64,000 nucleotides of DNA, taken from assembly GCA_002049455.2 (NCBI GenBank), contig KV918812.1, positions 186,001 through 250,000 of the forward strand, written 5' to 3'. The notes under the pieces were generated by a model. The model saw only the letters and a program-made list of their open reading frames with translations, searched no databases and had not been told where the DNA came from. Below, piece after piece: positions 10,535 to 21,391 of the stretch (positions are counted from its first letter, which is position 1; the number at the start of each line of letters is the position of its first letter). Both the position numbers and the translations under genes were made by a program. Source of the DNA: Porphyra umbilicalis (lineage: Eukaryota > Rhodophyta > Bangiophyceae > Bangiales > Bangiaceae).

Positions 10535-13491
10535 TCACACAGCCTCCGTGTCGTCCTCGGACGAGCCCCCTTCCCCCCCCGAGTCGTCGCCAACGTCGGA
10601 GCCATCCTCAGATGCACGTCGGCCACCCCCGCGGCGCACGCCCTCATCACCCCCCTCATTGTACCCTTCTTCCTCCTCATCGTCACCTGTGCACGACAGT
10701 TGCGCCGTGGGCGTCTGAAACCAGACACTCCGAGTAGTCGTGCGGGCGACGTTCGGCTTGTGGCCACCGCTAGTCCCCTGTTGCGGAACGTCCGACACAC
10801 TCGTCGACGGCAGGTTTGCATCAGCATACTCGTCGACATGGGCAGGTGCAACAGAGGAAGCAGGGCGACCACCAGTGCCATACATTGTGCTCGCTGCCAC
10901 CCGTGACGCCGGCGATGCACCAGCGCCCCGCTCCGTGTCGTCATCGACGTCGACACATGTAGGCGACAGGGTCGTGCTGCCACCGCTCCCCGAGCCCGAT
11001 GAGGGCTGCTTCTCGCTGCCGTTGTCGTTGACAATATCCGCCGGATCCCGCGCCGGAAGCCCGGAGGCCATCTCGTAGAAGTAGGCGCGCGACGCGGCGC
11101 CGTCAACTAGGCGCATGCCACCGGCAATGCGGTCATCGCGGGGTAGCCAGTCCTTGACAGCGCCGGCCTCAACGACCCACCGCCTGATCGTGCCGGCTCC
11201 CCCCGGGTGCTTGCGCCTGCGGCGGCCAGCCCATATCATGAGCTCGTGGCGAACGAAGCTCCCAAACAGCATGTAGTGGCCAACCGTCATCTCGACGTAC
11301 TCGCCGCCGCCCGCCCCGGACTTCTTGAGGATGCGGTGGTGGGATCCAACGCTTCTGAAGAAAGCCTTCGCCATCGCGATGATGCCCTCCTGACCCTTGT
11401 CGGAGGTCAAAAACTCGTTGTCACTCAGCCAACGCATGGAGGTCTCGGCGTCAAGCGGGGTGACAACTTGGAGGACGTCCCAGAACGCGGGCAGCGACCA
11501 CAGCTTGACCTTGTCCACGAGGTGCGGCACAACCTGATTGAGTGGCTCCGTCATCTTCTTGGGCTTGGCCTTGATGCCCGTCTTCGAGTCCACCTTGGCG
11601 GTCGGCAAAAAGCGAGAGCTGTGTATGAAGACCTCTGCCGCCTTGAGGTCCACGCCGCGCACCCGGGCGGCGACCTCGTAGAGCACTTGCAGGGCCTCGT
11701 CCGCGTTGGCAAGAACCAGCTCACTCTTGTTGGTCTTGGCGGCCCTGCCAATGTGGACCTCACGCGCCTCGGCTCTCACCGCCCCCATCTCGGCGTCATT
11801 CCTCGCCGCGATGGCGAGCTTGTCCGCGGGAGACCTCTCCGAGAAAGGGACCTCCGTCTTCACCTTGACGCCGTGGCCCTCCTTGGTCGACGCGTTGGAC
11901 TTGTTCTCGTCGCGGATCTTGACGATGGCTCGAACCGCGTGCTCTTGGCCCACACCCTGGCCATCTACCTTGGCAGCAAGTCTGCTCAAGTCCTCGCGCA
12001 GTCGCTGGATCTCTTTGGCCGCTTCGGCGAGCTGCCGGCACAGCGGCTGCATGGCGTCAATCACCGCCTTCGCCACCGCATCATCGGCACGCGACAAAGC
12101 CGGGGGGCTCTTGCCGCCGGCCATTGAGGCGCCACCGGGCGTCGTGGCAGTGTTAGTCGCCGCCGCGACCATCTGCGGGCCGGTGCGGGCGGCCAGCATC
12201 GCCGCCGACTTGACGACTCTGGTCGTGGCCTTGAGCGTGAGCGCGTTCTTCCATCTCTTGGAGGAAGGATCGCGGTTGTCCTTGGCGGGCGCGAGGGGCC
12301 GCTTTGAAGGCGCGCGGGACGACGGCGTCTGCGAGCCAGCCCTAGCAGGGCGCACCACAGCAGATTCACGTTGGCCAGTGCCGGCCGCAGTTACTGACGC
12401 CGTCAATCGCCGAGGAGGAATGGCTACCGCGGCCACACAGGCGGCGAGTCGGCCTCACGTCCAAAGGCAGTTGGCGAGCAGGGAGGTGCAGTAGCACTCA
12501 ATGGTGACGGAGAAGCAGACATGGAACGCGGTGGTGCCTGTGCCCCGGATCCCGCCCGATCGCATGTTGACAACGTAGGAGACGACAGCGGGGTCACAGG
12601 CGGCCGGGTTGGAGGATGCACTGGGGGGGGTAGAGGGCCCGTCGTGTAGCGTCCGCCTTCTTCGTGTGGCGGCGGCGTGCGGCGCGGATGGGGCTGAGAA
12701 GCTGCCGTGGCAAGCGCGTTGGTGTACATGTTGGCGACCACGTACTGGCCCTGAAGCGGGCCGTGCTGGCCGCTGTTGCCGCTTGTCACAATCTGCGACA
12801 CGGGAGTGACGTTGACCAGAGGAGTGGGTGCCTGGAAGGCCGGTGGATGCACGTGAAGTGGCCCGGTGGAAGGTGTCTCGAAGAGCTCTGCGCCCGCGCG
12901 GGGCTGTCGTTCCGCCACGGAGGTGTCGCGACGTTGCCAGCCAACCTCGTTCGGTGCCGAAAACGGCGCCACAGGGATTGAAGACCCCATGTTGGGGATA
13001 CCCCATGGCTGCTCAGGCGCCGTCGCGGTCACCGGCGGGTCGGCAGCACCGCAACCACGCCACGAGATGACGGGTAGGCTGCCCAACGCCGGGCCGTCAC
13101 CACACGCAGCCGCTACGCCGACAGGATTCGCCGCACTCCACTGCTCCCCGGTACCGGCGGATGACAGGCGGTCATTGTTGAGCTCGTTTTTGACCGTGCC
13201 CTGCGACTGCGAGAAGCCAGCATGCGGCGCGGGCATCGACGCAGCCGTCGTCTCAGCCGCACCCGAGGATGAAGCCGATGCCACCAGCCGCGTCGCCTCC
13301 TCGGCCCTGGCAGCTGCTGCGTTGCGCTCTATCGTGGCCTGAGCGTTGCGCTCCCATTCTAAATGGGTGGCCTGGGCGGCAGCGCGCTCCGCCGCAGTCA
13401 TCGGAGGCACTTGCATGCGCGGCGCCCGCGAAACGTGCGCGTGGCGCCGCTCAGTAGCACCACTCTTGCGTTTTGAGCCGCTGCCCATCAT
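10535..13491 (-). CDS. Divergent accessory protein of the Plavaka-like element, function unknown
   Basis: Model: complement(10535..12393, 12459..13491), 963 residues. The 65-bp intron has a GTGAGG donor (12,458) and a GTCAG acceptor (12,394) and joins two frames in phase. Without it the downstream frame has only a GTG start just behind a stop. The ATG pair at 13,488/13,491 opens MMGSGSKRKSG. Order: basic N-terminus; Ala/Glu-rich helix (~28-65); long Pro/Ser/Thr-rich part; basic patch (SKRPLAPAK, ~375); coiled coil ~448-488 (AEAAKEIQRLREDLSRLAAKV); a globular-looking region ~571-770 with VEMTVGHYMLFGSFVRHELM and a basic GRRRRKH; and an acidic tail (~920-963, GDDEEEEGYNEGGDEG). I recognise no family. 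Position and shape suggest a DNA- or transposase-binding partner, as the TnpA-type second proteins of CACTA elements are, but no sequence similarity to those is claimed. Confidence 0.7.
12394..12458 (-). other. 65-bp GT-AG intron of the accessory gene
   Basis: Donor GTGAGG, acceptor GTCAG. Removing it joins codon phase 1 to phase 1 and avoids stop codons in both flanking frames. This is predicted from sequence only. Confidence 0.6.
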
Positions 13492-15645
13492 GCCTCGACA
13501 GGCGTTCGTCGAAGTGGTTGGTCGCAGAGTTAAAGGGGGAGTGAGACGTGACAGCAGGATGGGAGGTGGTAAGAGGGAAGCGTCAGGGTCGACCAATGGA
13601 AGCCAAGAGAGTGCGAGTCGTCGACCGTGGTCAGCGTCGGCCGCAGCAAGATGCCACCGAAGTCCGCGTGCACCCCCCCAACCACAATGCGACGCCGTTG
13701 ATAAGCGCCCCGTGACTCACCATGTCACCCGCCACGCTGAAACGCGTGCAGGGCTGTATTGCCCCCTCACCGGGCGGACCTCTAGCGGTGTCCGGACGCG
13801 GAGCCCCGACGCTGCCGTACTGGCGGCCGCGGGGAGCACAGGGCGCGCCAAAAAAAAACGCGGGCAATACCAGGCGTCGAAGAACAGCGAGAAACGCCGA
13901 CCGCTGCCGGCCCAGTGAGCAGTGCGCGTGTCACGCAAGTCGAACAAGGGTGGTGGCATGGCGCCAAGAAAAGCGCGGGGAAAGAAAAGGCGGGCCTGCG
14001 TCAGAGCCAACAAGAAGACACCGTAACTCCGCGGCATCCAAGAGAGAGCTCAGGCGTTCCGCTCCGGCCCAGGGCCCCGCCGACAGGTCCGCACTGCGGC
14101 GGGTCAGATCCACCACTTTCGGTCGTGCGCCCGCTTCGGTCGTGCGCCCGCTATGCCACGCGTCCCTGCAAACAGAAGCACGCATCCAGACATACACATC
14201 TACGCGGCAGACACAATCCGAGGGGCAGACATACCGGACCAGCGGGAGCCTCCGGGGGCATCCCCCGAGCTCGCGCTTGGAAGGGAGGCGTGCAGTGGAG
14301 CACAGACTGTTTGCAAGACTCAGCGGCAAAGCAGCTTCAGTGAACCGCCGGTAGCGGCAGTCGTTCGAACAAAGGGGCGCCCAACGGGTGACTTTGTGGA
14401 CACAGTTGACTCGATCTGATGCGCACTCGAAAGCGACCACTGCGAAAATACACCAATCACACAACTATTGCATTTAACAATGACTACGTGCTGTGCGGCC
14501 TTTTCCCAGCTCATCTCACACGGCCTGTGACGACCAGAGCAGGCCGAAGTTATTTCATGGCGAGGTTATTGCACCGGACATGAGCACACTTAAATTTGTT
14601 TATCAATCGATCGAAGCGACCCTCAATAAAGTTGCTCGATTTGTAGGCCGATGTGCGATTTCGAGGCCACTTGCTGTTTCAACCTCTGATCAACGGGTGT
14701 GCGCGCTCGTTTCGTTGTGGTTCCCAGAGCTTGCGTCGGCGCCGGAACCCATCGAGCGATGGCGCCCGATGGCCGCTGTGGACGTCGCGGCCTCGTGCTA
14801 GGCCCCTCCCCGCCGCGATTCACGCGCCGATTTGCAGCACGCTTCGGCAGGCAACGGCGCGCACCTGCGCGCGCTGAGGCAGTCGGCTGCTCAACGGCGT
14901 CTCTTGAGGGCACCACGTGGCCCACAAGTGGGGCATCCACGCGTCTCACGGCGGTTCGGGCCGCGTTTTTCGGTACGTTCCAAGACGGTTTATCAATGCG
15001 CTGGCCGGTATTGGGCCCTCTGCCTGTCAACAAGCTGATAGAAGGGGGGGGAGGGGGGGGGGGGGGGGGGGGGGGCATGCGCCACTTTGGCGAGTTGTAT
15101 CCAAACTTTGGCGAGCGGGTGAGGAGCTGCTCCAGTGCAACGTGGCGCGGCGCCTGTCGCACATTACAGGGTACGCGACTTGGAGCACCGTCCACAGCGA
15201 CTAGCACCCGCACGGGCGGTTTCTAACGGGACCGGGCCCCTCCATCCGTCCCTTTGGTCCACCCTTCTGTCGACAGAAGCGCGGACATGTCCTCTATTTG
15301 CATGCGTCGAGACGCGCGCTGGCCGCCAAGTGCGGGGTGACGTCGGTCGTGTGGCCTCTGTGTGGTGTGTGGCAACGCGGGGGGGGAGTCGGGATCGTTT
15401 TGAAGGACTTCGCTCTCCTTGTGTTAACAGGTGCCCGGTATGTTGGCCCGCTCCGCTCGTATCAACCGTATAAATCGTTGGCGTCTATCCTGCAGCCATC
15501 CCTCGTCCGCTTGTGTGGGGCGGGGTGCCCCCCTCCATGCTTGTGCGCGCCCGCTGGCCGCCCACACCGACGCCCCACCGCAGTTGTGGCGAACACACGA
15601 GGCACCACCGTTGCGGCCGGCCACGGCCTGTGACGCACGGCGGCC
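13492..15645. promoter_or_regulatory. Divergent intergenic region of the Plavaka-like element
   Basis: 2.15 kb between the starts of the two divergent element genes, so it should carry both promoters. A G-run of about 30 bases with one interruption lies at 15,043-15,075. No open frame with a domain was seen. The transposase ATG at 15,646 has a purine at -3 (GGCCATGTC). Confidence 0.5.
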
Positions 15646-18600
15646 ATGTCGGACGTGCCACCATCGGAGGAGGAGCTAATATGCAGCATCTGCTTCTTCC
15701 GCGCAAAGATCTTCGCGGGGCTCCGTCGACACCAGAACGCCCGCCACCGCCGCGCGTCGGGTCTGGGCTTCTCTGTTGGGCTCAAGCGCACGCGGTCGTC
15801 CAATGACGAGGAGTCTGATGACGATGCCGCCGTTGACGATGGCGATGACGTCGGCCAACGCCACAGACCTGGCGGTGGCGACCCTGGGGCTGCGACGGAC
15901 GGGGAGTCCACCCCGCCGCCGGCCGCGGAGTCATCGGACGGCAGCTCGAGCTTCCGCACGGGCGTGGCGTCAGTGGAGGCCGACCTCAGAGCCCTGTACG
16001 AGATGACCCGGACTGAGGTGTCGGGCGACGACGCGGTGGACAGTGGACGGCAGCAGTTCAAGTACGCCGCCGTCTCCACTCACATTCGCGCTCTTTATGA
16101 GGAGATGCAAGACGTCCAGCGCGCCACGCCACTTGCTGTGCTGCGGCGCAAGCGTCCACACACCGGACGCTTTAATTCCTACCGTCTCCGCGCTTTGCAG
16201 CAGTTTGTTCTCGAAGTTGGCGGCGCCGGGTTGACTTTGGCAGAGCAGGATCGCCTGTTCGACTTTCTCGACGTGTGGGACAGGACAAAGCCCGGAATGC
16301 CCAAGGACGCTGGCCACTTCAAGACCCTGCGTGACTCTTTTGACAGTGCCAGCGCGTTTAAAAGCGCGTTGGCTGACGACCTGGACGTGGCCGTCAACGA
16401 GGCGGGGTGGAAGAAGGTTGTCCTGACAGAGAGTGGTGTGGAGTTCGAGGCGTACTTCAGGTCAGTGATGGAGGTTGTGCACAACGTCATCACTCGGACG
16501 GATGCTGGCAAGTTTCGTTGGTGGAGCGGCGGGTCCGCCCCGGCGCCTATCGACGAGCGCCGCGAGACGCCGATGGACGGGGAAGTCTTCAAAATGTTTG
16601 AGTCCACGGTGACCGAAGAGCACGGCGAAGACGCCTGTGTGCTGGGGTTGCACGTTTACAGGGACAGCAGCCAGCTTTCCTGGTCTGGTGGTACGTTTTC
16701 CTTTTCTTGCAGTAGTGCTGGTGAGAGTTGTTGTCCACTGAGAGAGTGAGGGACATGAGCGCGTAGTTGTATTGGTTTTCCTGCTTCCTGCTGCTAACCA
16801 TCCGCGTTGTCCCTTGTTTCACACCTACGTGCTTGTGCCTTTCGATGTTTGCTTCGCGTCCCTCAGCGCACAAGCTCTATCCAGTCAGGGTTCGTGTCGT
16901 GAACGTCGTTGGGCAAGCGCAATGGGTTACAGTGGCGTACGTACCTATAGTCCGCCGGCTGAAAGAGCGCTCGGCGGACGCAAGGGACAGGCTCCGGCGC
17001 AGCGGCGTACTGCAGCGGACGCTGTACGCGGCCTTTCGGGAGTACATCGCCTATAGCCATTTGGGCTTTGCGTTCAAATTGGGAACGCGAACCTTGAAGG
17101 TCTTCCCACGCACCCTGCTGTACTTGTGCGACCGCCCAGAGGAGCGGGCGGTCTTCTGCCAGAAAGGCGGCCAGTGCGAGTACCCTTGCAGCGTGTGTAC
17201 CGTGAGGGTTGGTGTCTCCGGCGCGGCCACAGCGGTGAATACGCAAGAGCGCAAGGCAATTGATGCTTTGGAAGACCAGGTGGAGGCCATGGAACTCGTG
17301 TGCTCTTCCCGTCGCAGGAGCCGACGCGTCACCCTCGAGGCATTTGCCAGCAATAGCAGCTACGCTCCTGTATTTGGGGCGACTGCTGGGCTGGGCACGG
17401 ACCCCCACCTGTTGTTCCACATGGTGGGTTTTGACATCTTACACGTACGTCTTGTGCGCTGCATCATAGTGGGCCGTGGTGCACAAGGGGTGTCGAAGGG
17501 GACTAAGTGCTACCAGTTTGACACGATGAAGAATTTCCTGGGGCTGCAATTCTCACCTTCTTGCTCCATCTGCCGTTCCCTTCGTTGACTGTGGTTGTGG
17601 TGCATTGCTTCGGTGGACCGAGGACAACCACAGGTGCTTGACTTAGGCGTCACGCGCATGCTAGTGCACCGCCTAGTCGCCGTGTTCCCCTTCATCTGCT
17701 GCGGGCGAAAGCCTGTCGCAGGCACGTATGCTGACACTCGACGCGTGTGCTTCTTCCGGCTTCTGCACATGGGACGGTGCTGCAAGGCGTGCAAGACGCC
17801 ACCAGGGTGCGTTCCCGTTTCGATCTTGCCTTCCGTTTTTTCACCGTCTCGTTCACCTGTCCTGGTAACGCGCGCTGCTACGTCTTGGTGCAACCGCTCC
17901 GAGAAGTGGCACGTGCCACTGCGGTTTACTGACGAATCCTCTTCCCAGCTATCAGGTGTCGCTGTTACGCTGGACTGTTTGCTTCTGATACCTCCCTTCT
18001 CACCTCCTATCGAGCAGGTACATTGTAACCGCAAAAGAAAAGCAGGCAACCTTCATGGCCAGGCAACATCGGCTGGGGGTGTTTATCCTCCCGTTTCTGG
18101 TCGCCGGCTTGTTCGGTTGGGAGTCAGCCGAGGAGGCCGACGGGAGTGGCGGGTCCGACGCGGACGGCGCCGGCGAGGGGGACGCCACGGCTGGCGTCGG
18201 CGGCGCGGACGCAGATGGCTATGAGGCAGATTCCGAGGACGATGCGGCTCGTGTCAAGAAGGGTTTCCGGTTTGACTGGCCGGCCTACCGTGCCAAGTTC
18301 GGCAGCACCCCCGTGCATGTCGCCGTCACGGCAATGTTCGCGGAGTACGCCAAACTCTACGCGCGCATCGCGCGACAGACGACGTCGTCCGTGCATCCGG
18401 ACATGACCATGTCGGAGGGCGTGAGCCTCGGGGCGCAGGCAACAAAGTTCGTCAACGACTATATCACCCCAATATTGGGGCAGGTCAACAGCACGAAGGT
18501 GCATAAGCTCCTTTGTCACATTACGGACGCCATCCGTTGGCACGGAAACCTGCAGAACGCCAACACGGCGTCAAATGAGAGCGGGCACAAAGACGACAAG

Positions 18601-19515
18601 CCATTCTACTACCGCACGAACAAGGCGATGGCGACGTTTACTCGGCAGCTCGTGCGCCACGCCCACGGCTCGCGCGAGATCACCAAGATGAACAAGGAGG
18701 CAGACGTCCAGTGCATCAACGAGTACCGCCAGAACCTGGCAGATGTTGAGGCCAGCAGAGTTGCAGCAGCGCGGGCCGGGGGGGGAGCCGTCTCTCCTGG
18801 CGGGTGGCCTCATGGAGGCGCACTTGCTGCTGCGGGGGGAGGCGCGTCAACGCCGCTCACATCCAACGGACCAGCAGTTGGAACGGGGACATCCGCTTCT
18901 GCCAGTGCTCAGGGGGTGCAGGACGGCGGAATGGCCATCCCATACCACAGGGAGAACGTTCTTGTTGCGGACTTGGCGCTGCGACCTGAACTCGGCAACG
19001 TCGCGGCGGTGCTCAAGCTCAGCGGCTCACACCGGGTGCGCCTGACACAGACTGTGGACTTGAGCGCTCGCTTTGAGTGCGGTGCCCAGATGCCTCAGCG
19101 CCTGCGGGCAACGATGAACGACCGCGGCGCCCCGTGGCTCGACCACGTGGTATTCCACCCCCCGGGCAAGCCCGACGAGCGCCGCTTGGGTCACGTCCGA
19201 GCGATTGTGCGCCGGCAAGACGGGGACCACGCGTTGTTGTGCCTCCTGCGGCCGACCGACAAGGACATCGAATGCCCGCTGCAGTCGCGCGGCTGCGTGC
19301 ACTTGCAGTGGCACATGGCGCCAGGCGCAACAGACGTGACGTTGGTGTCGGTGCCATTGCGTGACATCTTACGTATTGTACACGTCGTCCCTGACCTTGC
19401 GGAGCTCACGGGCCGCATGGACGTGGACACGGCCCCTGCTGATTTTCACGCTCCCCTGGGTGAGCGAATGGCTATGCGTTTTTTCCCCAATGCTTTTTTT
19501 GTCATGGACGCTTGA
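15646..19515 (+). CDS. Plavaka-like DDE transposase
   Basis: Model: join(15646..16690, 16867..17444, 17634..17806, 18018..19515), 1,097 residues. The three GT-AG introns (176, 189, 211 bp) all join in phase. N-terminal C2H2 finger: C13-x2-C16-x12-H29-x4-H34. An acidic linker follows, then a core that matches the known pattern of Plavaka transposases: HVYRDSSQLS with D340 running across intron 1 into AHKLYPV; LCDRPEERAVFC then CEYPCSVC (Cys-rich knuckle); VGFDILH joined to VLDLGVTRML with D544; TAKEKQATF then LGVFILPFLVAGLFG; KVHKLLCHITDAI; and ASNESGHKDDK with E786 followed by FYYRTNK. D340, D544 and E786 are the proposed catalytic triad. The last ~250 residues are a less recognisable domain after a Gly/Ser linker. 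It should cut and join the 17-bp TIRs in the nucleus. A peptide-like stretch inside intron 3 (17,900-17,955) could mean an alternative exon. Confidence 0.85.
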
Positions 19516-20280
19516 GGGCATGGTTTGAGTTGCACGCGACGATACCAATGTTTTTCTGCGAGAGCCCCTACGATGTCCCTTGACAAACCCCGGAGACTTG
19601 ATTGGCGATCACAAAGAGGCATGCAAACAGACTCCCTACGTCGACCCCCCGGGTGGCCAGCGTGGGCAGGTTGGACGCATCGGAGAGCTCCACCAGGTGG
19701 GTGGCGGTGATGACCGTCAACCTCTTGGGCGCAACGGCAAGCGTTCATGCGGTGACAGGGTTGGCGAGCGCCGGCACATGGGGCGAGTGGGAGAACGTGG
19801 GCGAGTGTCGGCACGTGCGGTGGGTGGGAGGGCGTTGGCGAGCATCCGCACCTGGGGTGCGTGGGAGAGCGTAGGCAGGTGCGGCGGGTCGGGGAACGTC
19901 GACGAGCGGGGGGCGTAGGCCAGCGGAGTACGAACGATGTTCGGGCAACCGGGAGCTGGCGGCAAGTGCACCGGGGTGGCGCATTTCTGGGAGCGTGCGC
20001 CTGGGACAAGGCGTGGTGGGGAAGGAAGGCGTGAAGAACCAGAACCAGGAACGTGCTAGACTAGGGGGACGCGCAACGGGAGTGGGCAGGACCGAGGTCG
20101 GCGCTGAGGCAAAGTCGATCGGCTGGCAAGAAGCACGAAACCGCCGCGGTTGGACAGTAAGCAGTCCTTGCGATCAAAATGGGCTGACAGCCGACACCGG
20201 GTGTCGTTGTGGCAGCCAATCAAATCGTGGAGAGCGCTCGTCCACACTCGACATCACTTCGAGACACCGCAATACCCCAT
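19516..20280. other. Non-coding 3' part of the element with short direct repeats
   Basis: No gene seen. At about 19,770-19,905 a GTGGGAGAGCGT-GGCAGGTGCGG-like sequence recurs at roughly 45-60-bp spacing in degenerate form. Subterminal repeats of this kind are usual transposase-binding regions in CACTA-type elements; that role is inferred here. Confidence 0.45.
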
Positions 20281-20282
20281 TA

Positions 20283-21218
20283 CAGTCACTATCCGCTTAT
20301 ATGGCACCCTTGCGCACTTTGTAGCCCCCGTGCCAGCAATGCATTCTCAAGGCGCACCACGGCGAGGCGTTCTCGTTTCACTTCCGATCGCTGCCATTTT
20401 GACCGAGAAAGGGGTTGCTCGGGCTCATGATCGCAGGATTTAAGGACCACTTCAGTTGGTCTATCGCGGGACGGGGCGTACAATTACGGATTTGATATGA
20501 CTGCAAGTTCCACACGCGCGTCCTCCAGCGACACGATCCGACACGAAGTCTGAGCATCCTCGAGCTGGGAACCACCAGACATCATACGGGACTGGAGTAT
20601 GATCAGTTTCTTTTTTGAGAAACAGAATAAGAAGGGTACGACAAGGGGTATATCAAGATCATTCATCGTTGCTGTCCGACGGATTCTCACTCGCTTCCGT
20701 GTCGGTCCCATTACGTCCCCCGCCGTCCGAGCCGTCACTACCCTCGCCGTCCAAGTCGGCACTGTCCCCGCCATCCGCCTGTTTACATCCTCCATCGTCC
20801 GACACGCTATTCCTCCCGCCGTCCGAGTCGTCGCTCTCCCAGCAGTACGAGGCGTCACTCCCGCCGCCTTCAGTGGCATGGCCTCCCTCGCCCTCGTCCT
20901 ACCCAGTCTGGCGCTACGAGGCTGGACAACCGCTGTGGGGAAGCAGACGGTGGAGTCGATGACGGTAGGGTCGGCTACGGTGGGGCCCACGACGATTGTC
21001 AGCGCCACCGGTGGTAGGACGGATGACGGTATGTTCACCTAGATGGATGCAGTGTGCGACAAATCCGTCACGTTTTCCCAATTTCCTCTGTCTGAGCTGC
21101 ATTCCAGAAGACGATCGCGAGATCTGTCGATGGTTCCCGTGGAAATTGTCGATCGCGATCCTCCCAGTTATATAGCACGTGACATATAACTGGAGCGCAC
21201 ATAACCGGATATTGACTG
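20283..21218. mobile_element. Non-autonomous mariner-like element, 936 bp, nested in the Plavaka-like element
   Basis: Ends in imperfect inverted repeats starting CAGTCA (left CAGTCACTATCCGCTTATAT; right end mirrors CAGTCAATATCCGGTTATAT) and is flanked by TA/TA (20,281-20,282 and 21,219-21,220). CAGT termini and a TA duplication are typical of Tc1/mariner elements. No transposase frame is present. TTA at 20,711-20,713 is the intact version of the site disrupted in the copy at 39,365-45,976, which has exactly the same 936-bp length once its insertion is removed. Confidence 0.85.
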
Positions 21219-21372
21219 TATACGCGGGATCCCAGTCCTGAGAGAGTAGTCATTGCGGGCGAACGACAACCATCCCAGGATGTTCCGGGATGTTGACTTA
21301 TCAAGCACATCCCAGGCCACATCCCCAGCGCTTTCCGATGGGGGATGTTCGCCGATGTGCCCCCGATGGGAC

Positions 21373-21389
21373 CTGCGCCTAAAGTGACG
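21373..21389 (-). repeat. Right terminal inverted repeat of the Plavaka-like element
   Basis: Reverse complement of 9,986-10,002 without mismatch, followed by AT (21,390-21,391), the second half of the target duplication. Confidence 0.95.
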
Positions 21390-21391
21390 AT

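Larger units (their letters stand above)
9986..21389 (+). mobile_element. Complete Plavaka-like (CACTA-related) DNA transposon, 11,404 bp
   Basis: Bounded by perfect 17-bp terminal inverted repeats starting CGTCAC and flanked by AT/AT. The uninterrupted target is present at 60,281-60,300, so both ends are fixed to the base apart from the palindromic AT ambiguity. It contains a four-exon DDE transposase gene on the plus strand and a divergent two-exon gene on the minus strand with a ~2.15-kb intergenic region. A mariner-like element (20,283-21,218) is nested near its right end. Composition is less GC-biased than the host genes. Both genes read through without stops in the models given, so it may be autonomous. 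Confidence 0.9.

Noticed and set aside
10740-12494. Long plus-strand frames opposite the accessory gene (for example 11,207-12,127)
   Set aside because: Mirror frames of the minus-strand gene; the minus strand has coiled-coil and acidic-tail structure and a fitting intron, the plus frames have neither.
17850-17960. An extra transposase exon reading WHVPLRFTDESSSQLS
   Set aside because: Including it needs a phase-2 donor that is not present; skipping it (17,807-18,017 as intron) joins in phase with good splice sites. Noted as a possible alternative.
20283-21218. Fragments of the Plavaka-like element inside the tandem units and at 45,469-45,976
   Set aside because: First read this way, but the shared part has its own CAGTCA inverted ends and TA flanks, so it is an independent element nested in the Plavaka-like one.
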